NCBI RefSeq assembly: GCF_005233515.1
Contig: NZ_QFZZ01000008.1
Span: 186,001 to 250,000, forward strand
Source: Pseudomonas sp. CFBP13508
GTDB taxonomy: Bacteria; Pseudomonadota; Gammaproteobacteria; Pseudomonadales; Pseudomonadaceae
Direction of reading: 5' to 3'
Length of the DNA stretch: 64,000 nt
The position numbers were made by a program, and so were the translations under genes. Below the pieces are notes generated by a model, which ran no database searches, was not told the DNA's origin, and saw only the letters and a program-made list of their open reading frames with translations. Positions within the stretch are counted from its first letter, which is position 1; every line of letters starts with the position of its first letter. This document shows, piece after piece, positions 45,372-53,316 of this stretch.

Positions 45372-46006
45372 TGGGAGAGAAAGTTCAGTCGATAGACGCC
45401 GATGAAGTTGGGGTTGGCTGCGTCGGGTATCCATCGGGTGTCCTTCCATGTCATGAGTTGCTGCAGGCTTGCCGAACGCATGCCGTTGTCAGTGGGGGTG
45501 GTGGTGCCGGTGTGATAGGCGATGTAGCGGCCCATCCAGATCATCAGGTGCTGGTCGTCGCCCTGATCGAAAAACATCAGGTCACCGGGCCGCGCCTGCG
45601 ACACATCGCGGCCGACCAGATGGCTGTTGAACTGAATAAGTTTGATCGCGTTGACGTACGGCCCGACCTTGCCGCCGCCCTGCTGCCACTGTTGCGCGAG
45701 CTTGCGTTGCTCGTCGCTCAGCGTCAGTTCCGGCGGCAGATAGCGATTGGACAGACCATTGCTGCGCAGCCATTTGTCGTCGTGGACTTTCAGCGCTTCG
45801 TTGGCGGCAAAGCGCACCAGCCCGGCGCAGTCCTGCTGATACCAGCGCGGGCTCGGGCCCTGGCTCAATTGCTCTTGAGCAATACGCACAAACCAGGCGC
45901 GAAACACCTGGGATTGCGCCGGGTCGAGCGCCGGCGCTTCAACCGCGCGGGCGCCTGCGCTGAGCAACAGCGCGAGCAGGCCGAGGCTGCGGATCAGTGC
46001 GCTCAC
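45368..46006 (-). CDS. yfaT: YfaT family DUF1175 protein, NlpC/P60-like
   Basis: 212 residues from GTG 46006, which overlaps the yfaA stop (GTGA) and has GGAAA before it; ATG 46018 inside yfaA is an alternative. A signal peptide (LLALLLSAGARA) is followed by a domain with YQQDCAGLVRFAANEAL, RPGDLMFFDQGDDQHLMIWMG and YIAYHTG. Cys and two His in this order resemble the catalytic triad of NlpC/P60 cell-wall peptidases. Family function is unknown; murein or peptide cleavage next to the macroglobulin is a reasonable guess. Confidence 0.86.
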   Translation of the reverse strand: MSALIRSLGLLALLLSAGARAVEAPALDPAQSQVFRAWFVRIAQEQLSQGPSPRWYQQDCAGLVRFAANEALKVHDDKWLRSNGLSNRYLPPELTLSDEQRKLAQQWQQGGGKVGPYVNAIKLIQFNSHLVGRDVSQARPGDLMFFDQGDDQHLMIWMGRYIAYHTGTTTPTDNGMRSASLQQLMTWKDTRWIPDAANPNFIGVYRLNFLSQ

Positions 46007-47715
46007 AGCGCTTTCCATTCCAGCGGCAGCCATTGCCAGTGGCCATCCGGCTCACTGCCTTCGGGCAGGGTCAGGGCATATTTGCCGTAGCCGCCGAGGG
46101 TGCGCAGTTTCGGCATCAGATAGGTTTGCGCAGCGTTATAAAACACCGGTTCCATGTCCTGCGGCAGGCTGTCGAGGGTTTCGCGCTGCATCAGTTGCGC
46201 CATCGCGTCCGGGCCGAAGTAGATCGGCATCAGTACATCTTTTGGCAAAACGTCGGCCATCGGCGGGAAGCGCTTGTCGAGGGTGCCGAGGGCTTTGTCG
46301 ACGAGTTTGTCGTCGAGGGAAAACAGCAGCGTCGAGCCATGACGGGCGAGACTGACCTTCATGAACGCCTTGCCGGAAATCGCCTCCGGGTTTTCAGCGG
46401 TCTTCGCCGCGTACGGCCCGAAACTGGAACTGACCTGACGCTGCCAGACGTGGCTCTGGCCTTCCTGCTTGTCGATCACCGGAAATACGCTTTCGGCGAC
46501 GTTGGCTTCGAACGCGCCGACCATCGAACCGAACAATTTGCCCAGATCACCATCAAGCTTGCTGCTGTCCTCGTCTTTGAGGCTGGCGACCAGCAGCGGT
46601 GTGTACAACCGCGAATCGGCGTACCAGCACAGGCCGGCCGCGCCAGCGACGTGTTCGGTCAGCGTTTGCGCAACAGCTTCATCGGCACCGAGCTTGATTA
46701 ATATCGGTTTCTGCGGCTCGGCCGCCACCGGCAGGGTCACGCAAGCGCTCGCCCCCAACGGCATCGCCTGCCAGACCGGTTTGAAATCGAAGTCCGGCTG
46801 GTTTTCCAGCTCATCCATGGCCAGATAGCTGTGCCAGCCCTTGTCGTCCATGTCGAAACGCAGTCCGGCGAAATTCGGGATGAAGCGCTGATAGCCCATG
46901 GCGAGCACGCTGGAATTGACCGACAGACGCTGCTTGGTTTCCGGGTTTTTCGCTGGCAAGCCGAACGCTTCGGGGAAGAGCTTTTCACCGTTGAGCAACG
47001 CCGCCAGCGCTTGCGCGGAAACGCGGCCCGACTCTTCCGAGACGCCGCTCTCGGGGTCGTAGTACTTGGCTGGATTGGACAGCACCACCAGTTTGTCGCC
47101 GCGCGACGCGAACAGCAGTGATTTGCTGGCGTTGTAGCTGAGTTGATACAGCGGCACGTCGTCGCCGCCGACTTTGAGAGTGCCGAAGATGCTGAGCTGG
47201 GTGTCATCCAGCGCCACTTTCGCCAACGGCTCGAGCAGCTTGGCCAAGCCGCCGCGATCCATCACCAAGAGAAAATCCTTCAAACGACCATCGGCGCCAC
47301 GCCACAGCGCGACATCGGCCGGTTGATCAAAAAGCTGCTCGATCAGGCTGTCCTGCAATTTGAGGTCATGCTCGTAGATGATCCGGCGCAGGCTGCCGAT
47401 CAGGCCGAGGCGGTCGGCGTGAGTTTCGTAATAGAAGACGAAATCCTCGGTGAGCGTGGCCTTGAGAAACGGCACTGTCAGCAGGTCCTTGGGCAATTGG
47501 CTCAGTGAGCGGGTTTCGAGCAAGGCGTCTGGACGGCCGAGGCCGAGCTTGTCACTGGCAAGTGTCGCCGGCGGCGCTTTGGGCTTGAGCAGCAGCCAGC
47601 CGAAACCACCCGCCACACCGGCCACCAGGCACAGGCCGAGCACGACCAGCGGCCAGCGCCGCGAAGGTTTGGCCGCCGGTGTCGCGGCAGCTGGAGTCAC
47701 AGTGTTATCGCTCAT
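46003..47715 (-). CDS. yfaA: YfaA family DUF2138 membrane-anchored protein
   Basis: 570 residues from ATG 47715; an ATG seven codons earlier (47736) is also in frame and neither has a strong ribosome site. One N-terminal membrane anchor (WPLVVLGLCLVAGVAGGFGW) places the large soluble part in the periplasm. Blocks such as LPKDLLTVPFLKATLTEDFVF and the C-terminal GKYALTLPEGSEPDGHW are typical of DUF2138. No catalytic motif recognised. Second gene of the operon. Confidence 0.9.
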   Translation of the reverse strand: MSDNTVTPAAATPAAKPSRRWPLVVLGLCLVAGVAGGFGWLLLKPKAPPATLASDKLGLGRPDALLETRSLSQLPKDLLTVPFLKATLTEDFVFYYETHADRLGLIGSLRRIIYEHDLKLQDSLIEQLFDQPADVALWRGADGRLKDFLLVMDRGGLAKLLEPLAKVALDDTQLSIFGTLKVGGDDVPLYQLSYNASKSLLFASRGDKLVVLSNPAKYYDPESGVSEESGRVSAQALAALLNGEKLFPEAFGLPAKNPETKQRLSVNSSVLAMGYQRFIPNFAGLRFDMDDKGWHSYLAMDELENQPDFDFKPVWQAMPLGASACVTLPVAAEPQKPILIKLGADEAVAQTLTEHVAGAAGLCWYADSRLYTPLLVASLKDEDSSKLDGDLGKLFGSMVGAFEANVAESVFPVIDKQEGQSHVWQRQVSSSFGPYAAKTAENPEAISGKAFMKVSLARHGSTLLFSLDDKLVDKALGTLDKRFPPMADVLPKDVLMPIYFGPDAMAQLMQRETLDSLPQDMEPVFYNAAQTYLMPKLRTLGGYGKYALTLPEGSEPDGHWQWLPLEWKAL

Positions 47716-47750
47716 GTTCACAACATCCGAGTTCATCCGTGGCGGGATGC

Positions 47751-48542
47751 TTAATAGTTGAAAGTCTTGACCAGCAGCAGATCACCGATCGCCCGCAGGG
47801 GCACGATGAAGGTTTCGCGTTTTTCGTCGACGGTGTTTTCGTTGAGCACCAGGGTGATCTGCGAGGTGATCACCTCGTTCTGATTGCTGGCTTCCTCGAA
47901 GTTATAGCCACCATCGCCGTAGTTGCCCCAATAGTTGACGTAGACCAGATACGTGCCGTGCAGCGGCGCGGTCATGGTGAACATTTCCGGGCCGGGGCCG
48001 TCGACGCCATCCGGGTCGAGGCCGCCGCCATTGCTCAACGCCGGCCTTGCCCAAAAGGCATGCTGACCGTCGGGGGTGACAATATGCAGATCCAGCTCGG
48101 CTTTCGGGTCGTCCCATCCCAAGACAAGACGAATCTTCGCCGGCGTGCGCAGATTATTTGCTTCATAAAATTGCACGCGCTTGAGCGACTGCCCTTCGGC
48201 GCTGATCACTTCAACGCTGTTGGAACCGGCGCCGAAGGCGTAAGGCCGGGCGAAACGCCCATCGTCGTCGGTGTACAGATTCAATGGATTGCCGTTGACG
48301 GCGAGGCTGTGCGGCGGACGCATGTGGCCGAGGGCTTTGAGCTGGCCCTGGATCATCGTGCGATTGCGCTGAATGCCGCGATCGATCGGCGGCGTCGGGT
48401 AGGCGACCTGCGGATTTTCCGAGCGATCGAGCAAGCCGTGATAACGCCAGCCGCCGACCGGCTCGGACACCTGCGCAGTCGGCGCGGCCCACAGCGCAGG
48501 TGCGCAGGCGAGGCCGATCAGCAGCAAAAGAAATGAACGCAT
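47751..48542 (-). CDS. yfaP: YfaP family DUF2135 periplasmic protein (copy 2)
   Basis: 263 residues, signal peptide ending LWA. First gene of the alpha-2-macroglobulin operon in transcription order. It shares with copy 1 the VGGWRYHG start, NPLNLYTDDDGRF-type middle, LVLGWDDPKAELDLHIVTP and GTYLVYVNYWGNYG blocks. ATG 48542 is the first start giving a signal peptide; longer in-frame readings lack one. The promoter must lie in the 278-base gap that also serves the divergent Fic gene. Confidence 0.9.
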   Translation of the reverse strand: MRSFLLLLIGLACAPALWAAPTAQVSEPVGGWRYHGLLDRSENPQVAYPTPPIDRGIQRNRTMIQGQLKALGHMRPPHSLAVNGNPLNLYTDDDGRFARPYAFGAGSNSVEVISAEGQSLKRVQFYEANNLRTPAKIRLVLGWDDPKAELDLHIVTPDGQHAFWARPALSNGGGLDPDGVDGPGPEMFTMTAPLHGTYLVYVNYWGNYGDGGYNFEEASNQNEVITSQITLVLNENTVDEKRETFIVPLRAIGDLLLVKTFNY

Positions 48543-48734
48543 GTGACGCCTCCTGCCATGCCTTGAACGAAACCTTGCACCCGATCCTCGGTACTTCACA
48601 GCGGTGAACTGCGTTTCGTCTGAATGCCCCGCAACTGTCGGAGCCGTAGAAGCCGCGAAGAGTAGCGATTCGGCAGTTTTTTAACAATCGGATACATGTG
48701 TGATGGCTGTAGGAATTGCGCCGCCCTGGTAGAC

Positions 48735-48767
48735 GGTGAGCCGAATAGCCGGCATATTCGGCTCACC
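48735..48767. promoter_or_regulatory. Inverted repeat 1 before fic gene, candidate operator
   Basis: Perfect 13-base arms GGTGAGCCGAATA / TATTCGGCTCACC with a 7-base spacer. It ends 53 bases before the fic ATG and lies between two divergent genes. The rest of the gap back to 48543 shows nothing else I can name. Confidence 0.75.
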
Positions 48768-48770
48768 AAA

Positions 48771-48799
48771 TGAGCCGAATAGCTTTGTTATTCGGCTCA
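48771..48799. promoter_or_regulatory. Inverted repeat 2 before fic gene, candidate operator
   Basis: Arms TGAGCCGAATA / TATTCGGCTCA with the same 7-base spacer length but different spacer sequence. Its centre is 34 bases from that of repeat 1, close to three helical turns. Confidence 0.75.
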
Positions 48800-48820
48800 C
48801 GCTTCTTCGACAGGTGATCA

Positions 48821-49954
48821 ATGACCGCGCACTGGATCTGGCAACAACCGGATTGGCCCGACTTCAATTGGCAAGCCGAGCGCCTCGCCCCGCTGCTGCG
48901 TGAGTGCGTGCAGACGCAGGGCCGACTCTTGGGAATGGCCGGCTCAGTGGGCGATTCGATGAGCGCACAGAGCGAGCTCGATGCGTTGCTTCAGAACATC
49001 GTCACCTCCTCCGCCATCGAAGGTGAGCAACTGAATGTCGGCTCCGTGCGTTCCTCTCTGGCCCGGCGCCTGGGTCTGGAATGGACTGATCGCGATAGCG
49101 TCAGCCAGCGTAGCGAGGGCTTGGCGCAATTGATGCTCGATGCCACCCATGGCTTCGACGAGCCGCTGACTCTGGCCCGATTGCTGGAATGGCACAGCTG
49201 GCTTTTCCCCGCCGAGGAAGCGATGTTCAGCGCGCGGCCAATACTCGTCGGTACCTTGCGCGGCGACGAACCGATGCAGGTGGTGTCCGGACGACTCGAC
49301 CAACCAACGGTTCACTTTGAGGCGCCACCGCGCCAAGGGCTGGAACAGCAAATTGAGCGTTTTTTGAGCTGGTTCGAAGCCAGCCGCAATCAGGTTTCGC
49401 TGGATCCGCTGTTACGCGCTGGCATCGCGCATTTCTGGTTTGTCACTCTGCACCCTTTCGATGACGGCAACGGTCGTCTGACCCGCACTATCACCGATCT
49501 GGCACTGGCTCAAGGCGAAGCGCAGGCGATCCGCTTCTACGCGATGTCCGCAAGCATTCTCGAGGATCGCGCCGGTTATTACCGGATTCTGGAGTCGAGC
49601 CAAAAGGCCACGCTCGATATCACCGAATGGCTGACCTGGTTTTTGCAGACCTTGCTGCGCAGCCTGCAGCAAGCCATCACCCGGATAGATTCGGTCTTGG
49701 GCAAAACCCGCTTCTGGCAGACGCACCGCGAGTCCGACCTTTCAGCGGAGCAGATCAAAGTGCTCAAGCGCTTGCTCGATGGCGGTGAGCGCGGTTTCGA
49801 ACAGGGCCTCAGCGCAGGGCAATATCAAGCGGTTGCGAAAGTTTCCAAAGCCACCGCGACGCGGCATCTGGCGGAGTTGCTGGACAAGGGCTGCCTGCAA
49901 CGCCTGCCGGGCGGCGGACGCAGTACGCGTTACAAAATCAACTATCCGGATTGA
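48821..49954 (+). CDS. Fic family AMPylase-like protein with C-terminal winged helix
   Basis: 377 residues. The N-terminus matches the DUF4172 domain seen in stand-alone Fic proteins and includes the inhibitory helix SSAIEGE (Ser63, Glu67, Gly68), which blocks the active site in class II Fic enzymes. The catalytic loop HPFDDGNGRLTR begins at His211 and is intact. The last 70 residues form a winged helix (KVSKATATRHLAELLDKG) typical of DNA binding. Fic proteins transfer AMP to Tyr, Thr or Ser of targets. Combined with the palindromes in front, autoregulation is likely. Confidence 0.9.
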   Translation: MTAHWIWQQPDWPDFNWQAERLAPLLRECVQTQGRLLGMAGSVGDSMSAQSELDALLQNIVTSSAIEGEQLNVGSVRSSLARRLGLEWTDRDSVSQRSEGLAQLMLDATHGFDEPLTLARLLEWHSWLFPAEEAMFSARPILVGTLRGDEPMQVVSGRLDQPTVHFEAPPRQGLEQQIERFLSWFEASRNQVSLDPLLRAGIAHFWFVTLHPFDDGNGRLTRTITDLALAQGEAQAIRFYAMSASILEDRAGYYRILESSQKATLDITEWLTWFLQTLLRSLQQAITRIDSVLGKTRFWQTHRESDLSAEQIKVLKRLLDGGERGFEQGLSAGQYQAVAKVSKATATRHLAELLDKGCLQRLPGGGRSTRYKINYPD

Positions 49955-50059
49955 CTCGCCGACCGTTATGGAGAGGCTTGGCGACGGCCCGCTCATTTGC
50001 CCATACCCCCCCTATCTGCTAGTGTCGCGCCGGTTTAACGTCTACCGGAAATTGCCGCC

Positions 50060-50302
50060 ATGGCCCGCAAAAAAGCTGCACTGGATTTCGAACAATCCCT
50101 CGCCGACCTGCAAACACTGGTCGAGCGTCTGGAGAACGGTGAGTTGTCGCTGGAAGACTCGCTGACCGCTTTCGAGCAGGGCATCGGCCTGACCCGTGAC
50201 TGCCAGGCGGCGCTGGCCCAGGCCGAGCAGAAAGTGCAGGTGCTGCTGGAGCGCGATGGCGAGCTCGCCGAGGAACCCTTCGACGCGGATGAGCCAGAAT
50301 GA
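50060..50302 (+). CDS. xseB: Exodeoxyribonuclease VII small subunit
   Basis: 80 residues with the signature LDFEQSLADLQTLVERLENGELSLEDSL (key: LEQIVxxLE-type helix). Binds the large XseA subunit, located elsewhere, in the enzyme that degrades single-stranded DNA. First gene of xseB-ispA-dxs, a conserved Gammaproteobacterial order. Confidence 0.96.
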   Translation: MARKKAALDFEQSLADLQTLVERLENGELSLEDSLTAFEQGIGLTRDCQAALAQAEQKVQVLLERDGELAEEPFDADEPE

Positions 50303-51186
50303 TCGCGGCGTATTCGGCGAGCAGTCAGGCCCGGGTCAACGCGGCGCTGGAGACGCTGTTCAATGCGCCGCTGCCGGAACTGGCGCGGCTCTACGAAGCA
50401 ATGCGCTACAGCGTGATGAACGGCGGCAAACGCGTGCGCCCGTTGCTGGCTTACGCGGCGTGCGAAGCCCTCGGCGCAAAGGCTGAACAGGCCAGCGGCG
50501 CGGCGTGTGCGGTCGAGTTGATCCACGCCTACTCGCTGGTGCACGACGATTTGCCGGCCATGGACGACGACGATCTGCGTCGCGGCCAGCCGACCACTCA
50601 CAAGAAATTCGACGAAGCCTGCGCGATCCTCGCCGGTGACGGCTTGCAGAGCCTGGCCTTCAGCGCCCTGCTCGACCCGCGCCTGAGCGATTGCAGCAGC
50701 GACATCCGTCTGCAGATGGTCACAGCGCTGGCCCATGCAGCCGGCCCGGCGGGCATGGTCGGTGGCCAGGCCATCGACCTCGGCTCGGTCGGTCTCAAGC
50801 TCGATCAAACAGCCCTCGAACAGATGCACCGGCACAAGACCGGTGCGCTGATTGAAGTCAGCGTCAGGCTCGGCGCCCTGGCCAGCGGCCGCGCCCAACC
50901 CGATCAGCTTCAGGCGTTGCAGACTTATGCACAGGCCATCGGTCTGGCCTTTCAGGTGCAGGACGACATCCTCGACGTGGAAAGCGATACCGCGACCCTC
51001 GGCAAACGCCAGGGCGCCGATATTGCCCGCGACAAGCCGACCTACCCGGCCCTGCTCGGCCTCGACGCCGCCAAGGCCTATGCTCTGGAACTGCGCGATC
51101 AGGCCTTGCAGGCGCTGCGACCGTTTGACGCGGCCGCCGAGCCGTTGCGCGAGCTGGCGCGGTATATCGTCGAGCGGCGCAACTGA
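50299..51186 (+). CDS. ispA: (2E,6E)-farnesyl diphosphate synthase
   Basis: Condenses dimethylallyl and isopentenyl diphosphates to farnesyl diphosphate, the precursor of ubiquinone, undecaprenyl phosphate and other isoprenoids. 295 residues with both Asp-rich motifs: HDDLPAMDDDDLRRG and QVQDDILDVE, plus GGKRVRPLL at the N-terminal side. Its ATG overlaps the xseB stop (ATGA). Confidence 0.96.
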   Translation: MIAAYSASSQARVNAALETLFNAPLPELARLYEAMRYSVMNGGKRVRPLLAYAACEALGAKAEQASGAACAVELIHAYSLVHDDLPAMDDDDLRRGQPTTHKKFDEACAILAGDGLQSLAFSALLDPRLSDCSSDIRLQMVTALAHAAGPAGMVGGQAIDLGSVGLKLDQTALEQMHRHKTGALIEVSVRLGALASGRAQPDQLQALQTYAQAIGLAFQVQDDILDVESDTATLGKRQGADIARDKPTYPALLGLDAAKAYALELRDQALQALRPFDAAAEPLRELARYIVERRN

Positions 51187-51277
51187 CGGCGTATCGGCCA
51201 AAAAAGACCAACGCGTGGGCAGGGGGCGATGCATCAGGTAAACTGCCGCATCTTTTATACCTATAACGATTCGCCTG

Positions 51278-53176
51278 ATGCCCACGACGTTTCATGAGAT
51301 TCCCCGCAAGCGCCCGACCACGCCCCTGCTCGACCGCGCGAACACGCCGGACGGCCTGCGCCGGTTAGGCGAAGCCGAGCTGGAAACCCTGGCCGATGAG
51401 TTGCGCCTGGAATTGCTCTACACGGTCGGCCAGACCGGTGGGCATTTCGGTGCCGGCCTGGGCGTGATCGAGCTGACCATCGCGCTGCATTACGTTTTCG
51501 ACACCCCGGACGACCGTCTGCTGTGGGACGTCGGGCATCAGGCGTATCCGCACAAGATCCTCACCGGTCGCCGCGAGCGCATGGCCAGCCTGCGCCAGAA
51601 GGACGGCATTGCCGCGTTCCCGCGTCGCTCCGAGAGCGAGTACGACACCTTCGGGGTCGGCCACTCCAGCACCTCGATCAGTGCCGCGCTGGGCATGGCC
51701 ATTGCCGCCCGTCTGCAGGACAGCGATCGCAAGGCTATCGCCGTGATCGGCGACGGCGCGCTGACCGCCGGCATGGCTTTCGAGGCGCTGAACCATGCGC
51801 CGGAAGTCAACGCCAACATGCTGGTGATCCTCAACGACAACGATATGTCGATCTCGCGCAACGTCGGCGGGTTGTCGAATTATCTGGCGAAGATCCTGTC
51901 CAGCCGCACCTACGCGAGCATGCGCGAGGGCAGCAAGAAAGTTCTATCGCGCCTGCCCGGCGCCTGGGAAATCGCCCGTCGCACCGAAGAATATGCCAAG
52001 GGCATGCTGGTCCCCGGCACCCTGTTCGAAGAGCTGGGCTGGAACTATATCGGCCCGATCGACGGCCACGACCTGCCAACCCTGATAGCCACGCTGCGCA
52101 ACATGCGCGATCTCAAAGGCCCGCAATTCCTGCACATCGTCACCAAGAAAGGCAAAGGCTTCGCCCCGGCGGAAGTCGACCCGATCGGTTACCACGCCAT
52201 CACCAAACTCGAACCACTGGACGCTCCGGCCGCTGCGCCGAAAGCCGCTAGCGGGCCGAAGTATTCGGCGGTGTTCGGCGAGTGGCTGTGCGACATGGCG
52301 GAGGCGGACGCGCGTCTGGTCGGGATCACCCCAGCGATGAAGGAAGGCTCGGATCTGGTGGCGTTCAGCGAGCGCTTCCCCGAGCGTTATTTCGACGTGG
52401 CGATTGCCGAGCAGCACGCGGTCACGTTCGCCGCCGGCATGGCCTGCGAAGGTGCGAAACCGGTGGTGGCGATCTACTCGACATTCCTGCAACGCGGTTA
52501 CGACCAATTGGTGCACGATGTCGCGGTGCAGAACCTCGACGTGCTGTTCGCCATCGACCGTGCCGGTCTGGTCGGCGAAGACGGCCCGACCCATGCTGGC
52601 AGCTACGACCTGTCGTACCTGCGCTGCATCCCGGGCATGGTCATCATGACCCCGAGCGATGAAAACGAATTGCGCAAGATGCTCACCACCGGCCACCTCT
52701 ACAACGGCCCGGCGGCAGTGCGTTACCCGCGTGGCAGCGGCCCGAATGCAGTCATCGAAAAAGATCTCGAAGCGATCGAAATCGGCAAGGGCATCGTCCG
52801 TCGTCAGGGCAGCAAAGTCGCCATGCTGGTGTTCGGCGTGCAACTGAGCGAAGCCTTGAAAGTCGCCGAGAAACTCGACGCCACCGTGGTCGACATGCGT
52901 TTCGTCAAACCGCTGGATGAAGCCCTGGTGCGCGAGATCGCCGGCAACCACGAGTTGTTGGTGACCATCGAAGAGAACGCAATCATGGGCGGCGCCGGCG
53001 GCGCGGTCAGCGAATTCCTCGCCCGCGAGAACATTCTCAAGTCGATGCTGCATCTGGGCTTGCCGGATATCTATGTCGAGCATGCGAAACCGGCGCAGAT
53101 GCTTGCCGAGTGCGGGCTGGATGAGGCCGGGATCGAAGCGTCGATTCGCCAGCGGCTGGCATTGCTCGACCAATAA
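51278..53176 (+). CDS. dxs: 1-deoxy-D-xylulose-5-phosphate synthase
   Basis: First enzyme of the MEP isoprenoid pathway; joins pyruvate and glyceraldehyde 3-phosphate using thiamine diphosphate. 632 residues: GHxSTSIS-type VGHSSTSISAALGMA, the TPP/Mg motif GDGALTAGMAFEALNHA with NDNDMSIS, a transketolase centre (IAEQHAVTFAAGMA) and a C-terminal domain. 91 bases separate it from ispA. Fits with undecaprenyl supply for the cell-wall genes of the window. Confidence 0.97.
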   Translation: MPTTFHEIPRKRPTTPLLDRANTPDGLRRLGEAELETLADELRLELLYTVGQTGGHFGAGLGVIELTIALHYVFDTPDDRLLWDVGHQAYPHKILTGRRERMASLRQKDGIAAFPRRSESEYDTFGVGHSSTSISAALGMAIAARLQDSDRKAIAVIGDGALTAGMAFEALNHAPEVNANMLVILNDNDMSISRNVGGLSNYLAKILSSRTYASMREGSKKVLSRLPGAWEIARRTEEYAKGMLVPGTLFEELGWNYIGPIDGHDLPTLIATLRNMRDLKGPQFLHIVTKKGKGFAPAEVDPIGYHAITKLEPLDAPAAAPKAASGPKYSAVFGEWLCDMAEADARLVGITPAMKEGSDLVAFSERFPERYFDVAIAEQHAVTFAAGMACEGAKPVVAIYSTFLQRGYDQLVHDVAVQNLDVLFAIDRAGLVGEDGPTHAGSYDLSYLRCIPGMVIMTPSDENELRKMLTTGHLYNGPAAVRYPRGSGPNAVIEKDLEAIEIGKGIVRRQGSKVAMLVFGVQLSEALKVAEKLDATVVDMRFVKPLDEALVREIAGNHELLVTIEENAIMGGAGGAVSEFLARENILKSMLHLGLPDIYVEHAKPAQMLAECGLDEAGIEASIRQRLALLDQ

Positions 53177-53188
53177 ACGCAATACCCT

Positions 53189-53277
53189 TGTGGGAGCGAG
53201 CCTGCTCGCGAAAGCGGACTGTCAGTCAAAGACGAACTGACTGATACACCGCCTTCGCGAGCAGGCTCGCTCCCACA
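53189..53277. repeat. REP element pair, inverted (family 2)
   Basis: TGTGGGAGCGAGCCTGCTCG-type unit and its reverse complement around a loop of about 35 bases, between dxs and btuB. It takes most of the gap, leaving little room for a riboswitch in front of btuB. Confidence 0.9.
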
Positions 53278-53316
53278 TTTGATTTGTGTACACCTGAAAC
53301 TCCCGTTGGACTGTCC

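Noticed and set aside
53177..53316. Possible cobalamin riboswitch before btuB
   Set aside because: The gap is 140 bases and mostly a REP pair; the conserved B12-box pattern is not present.
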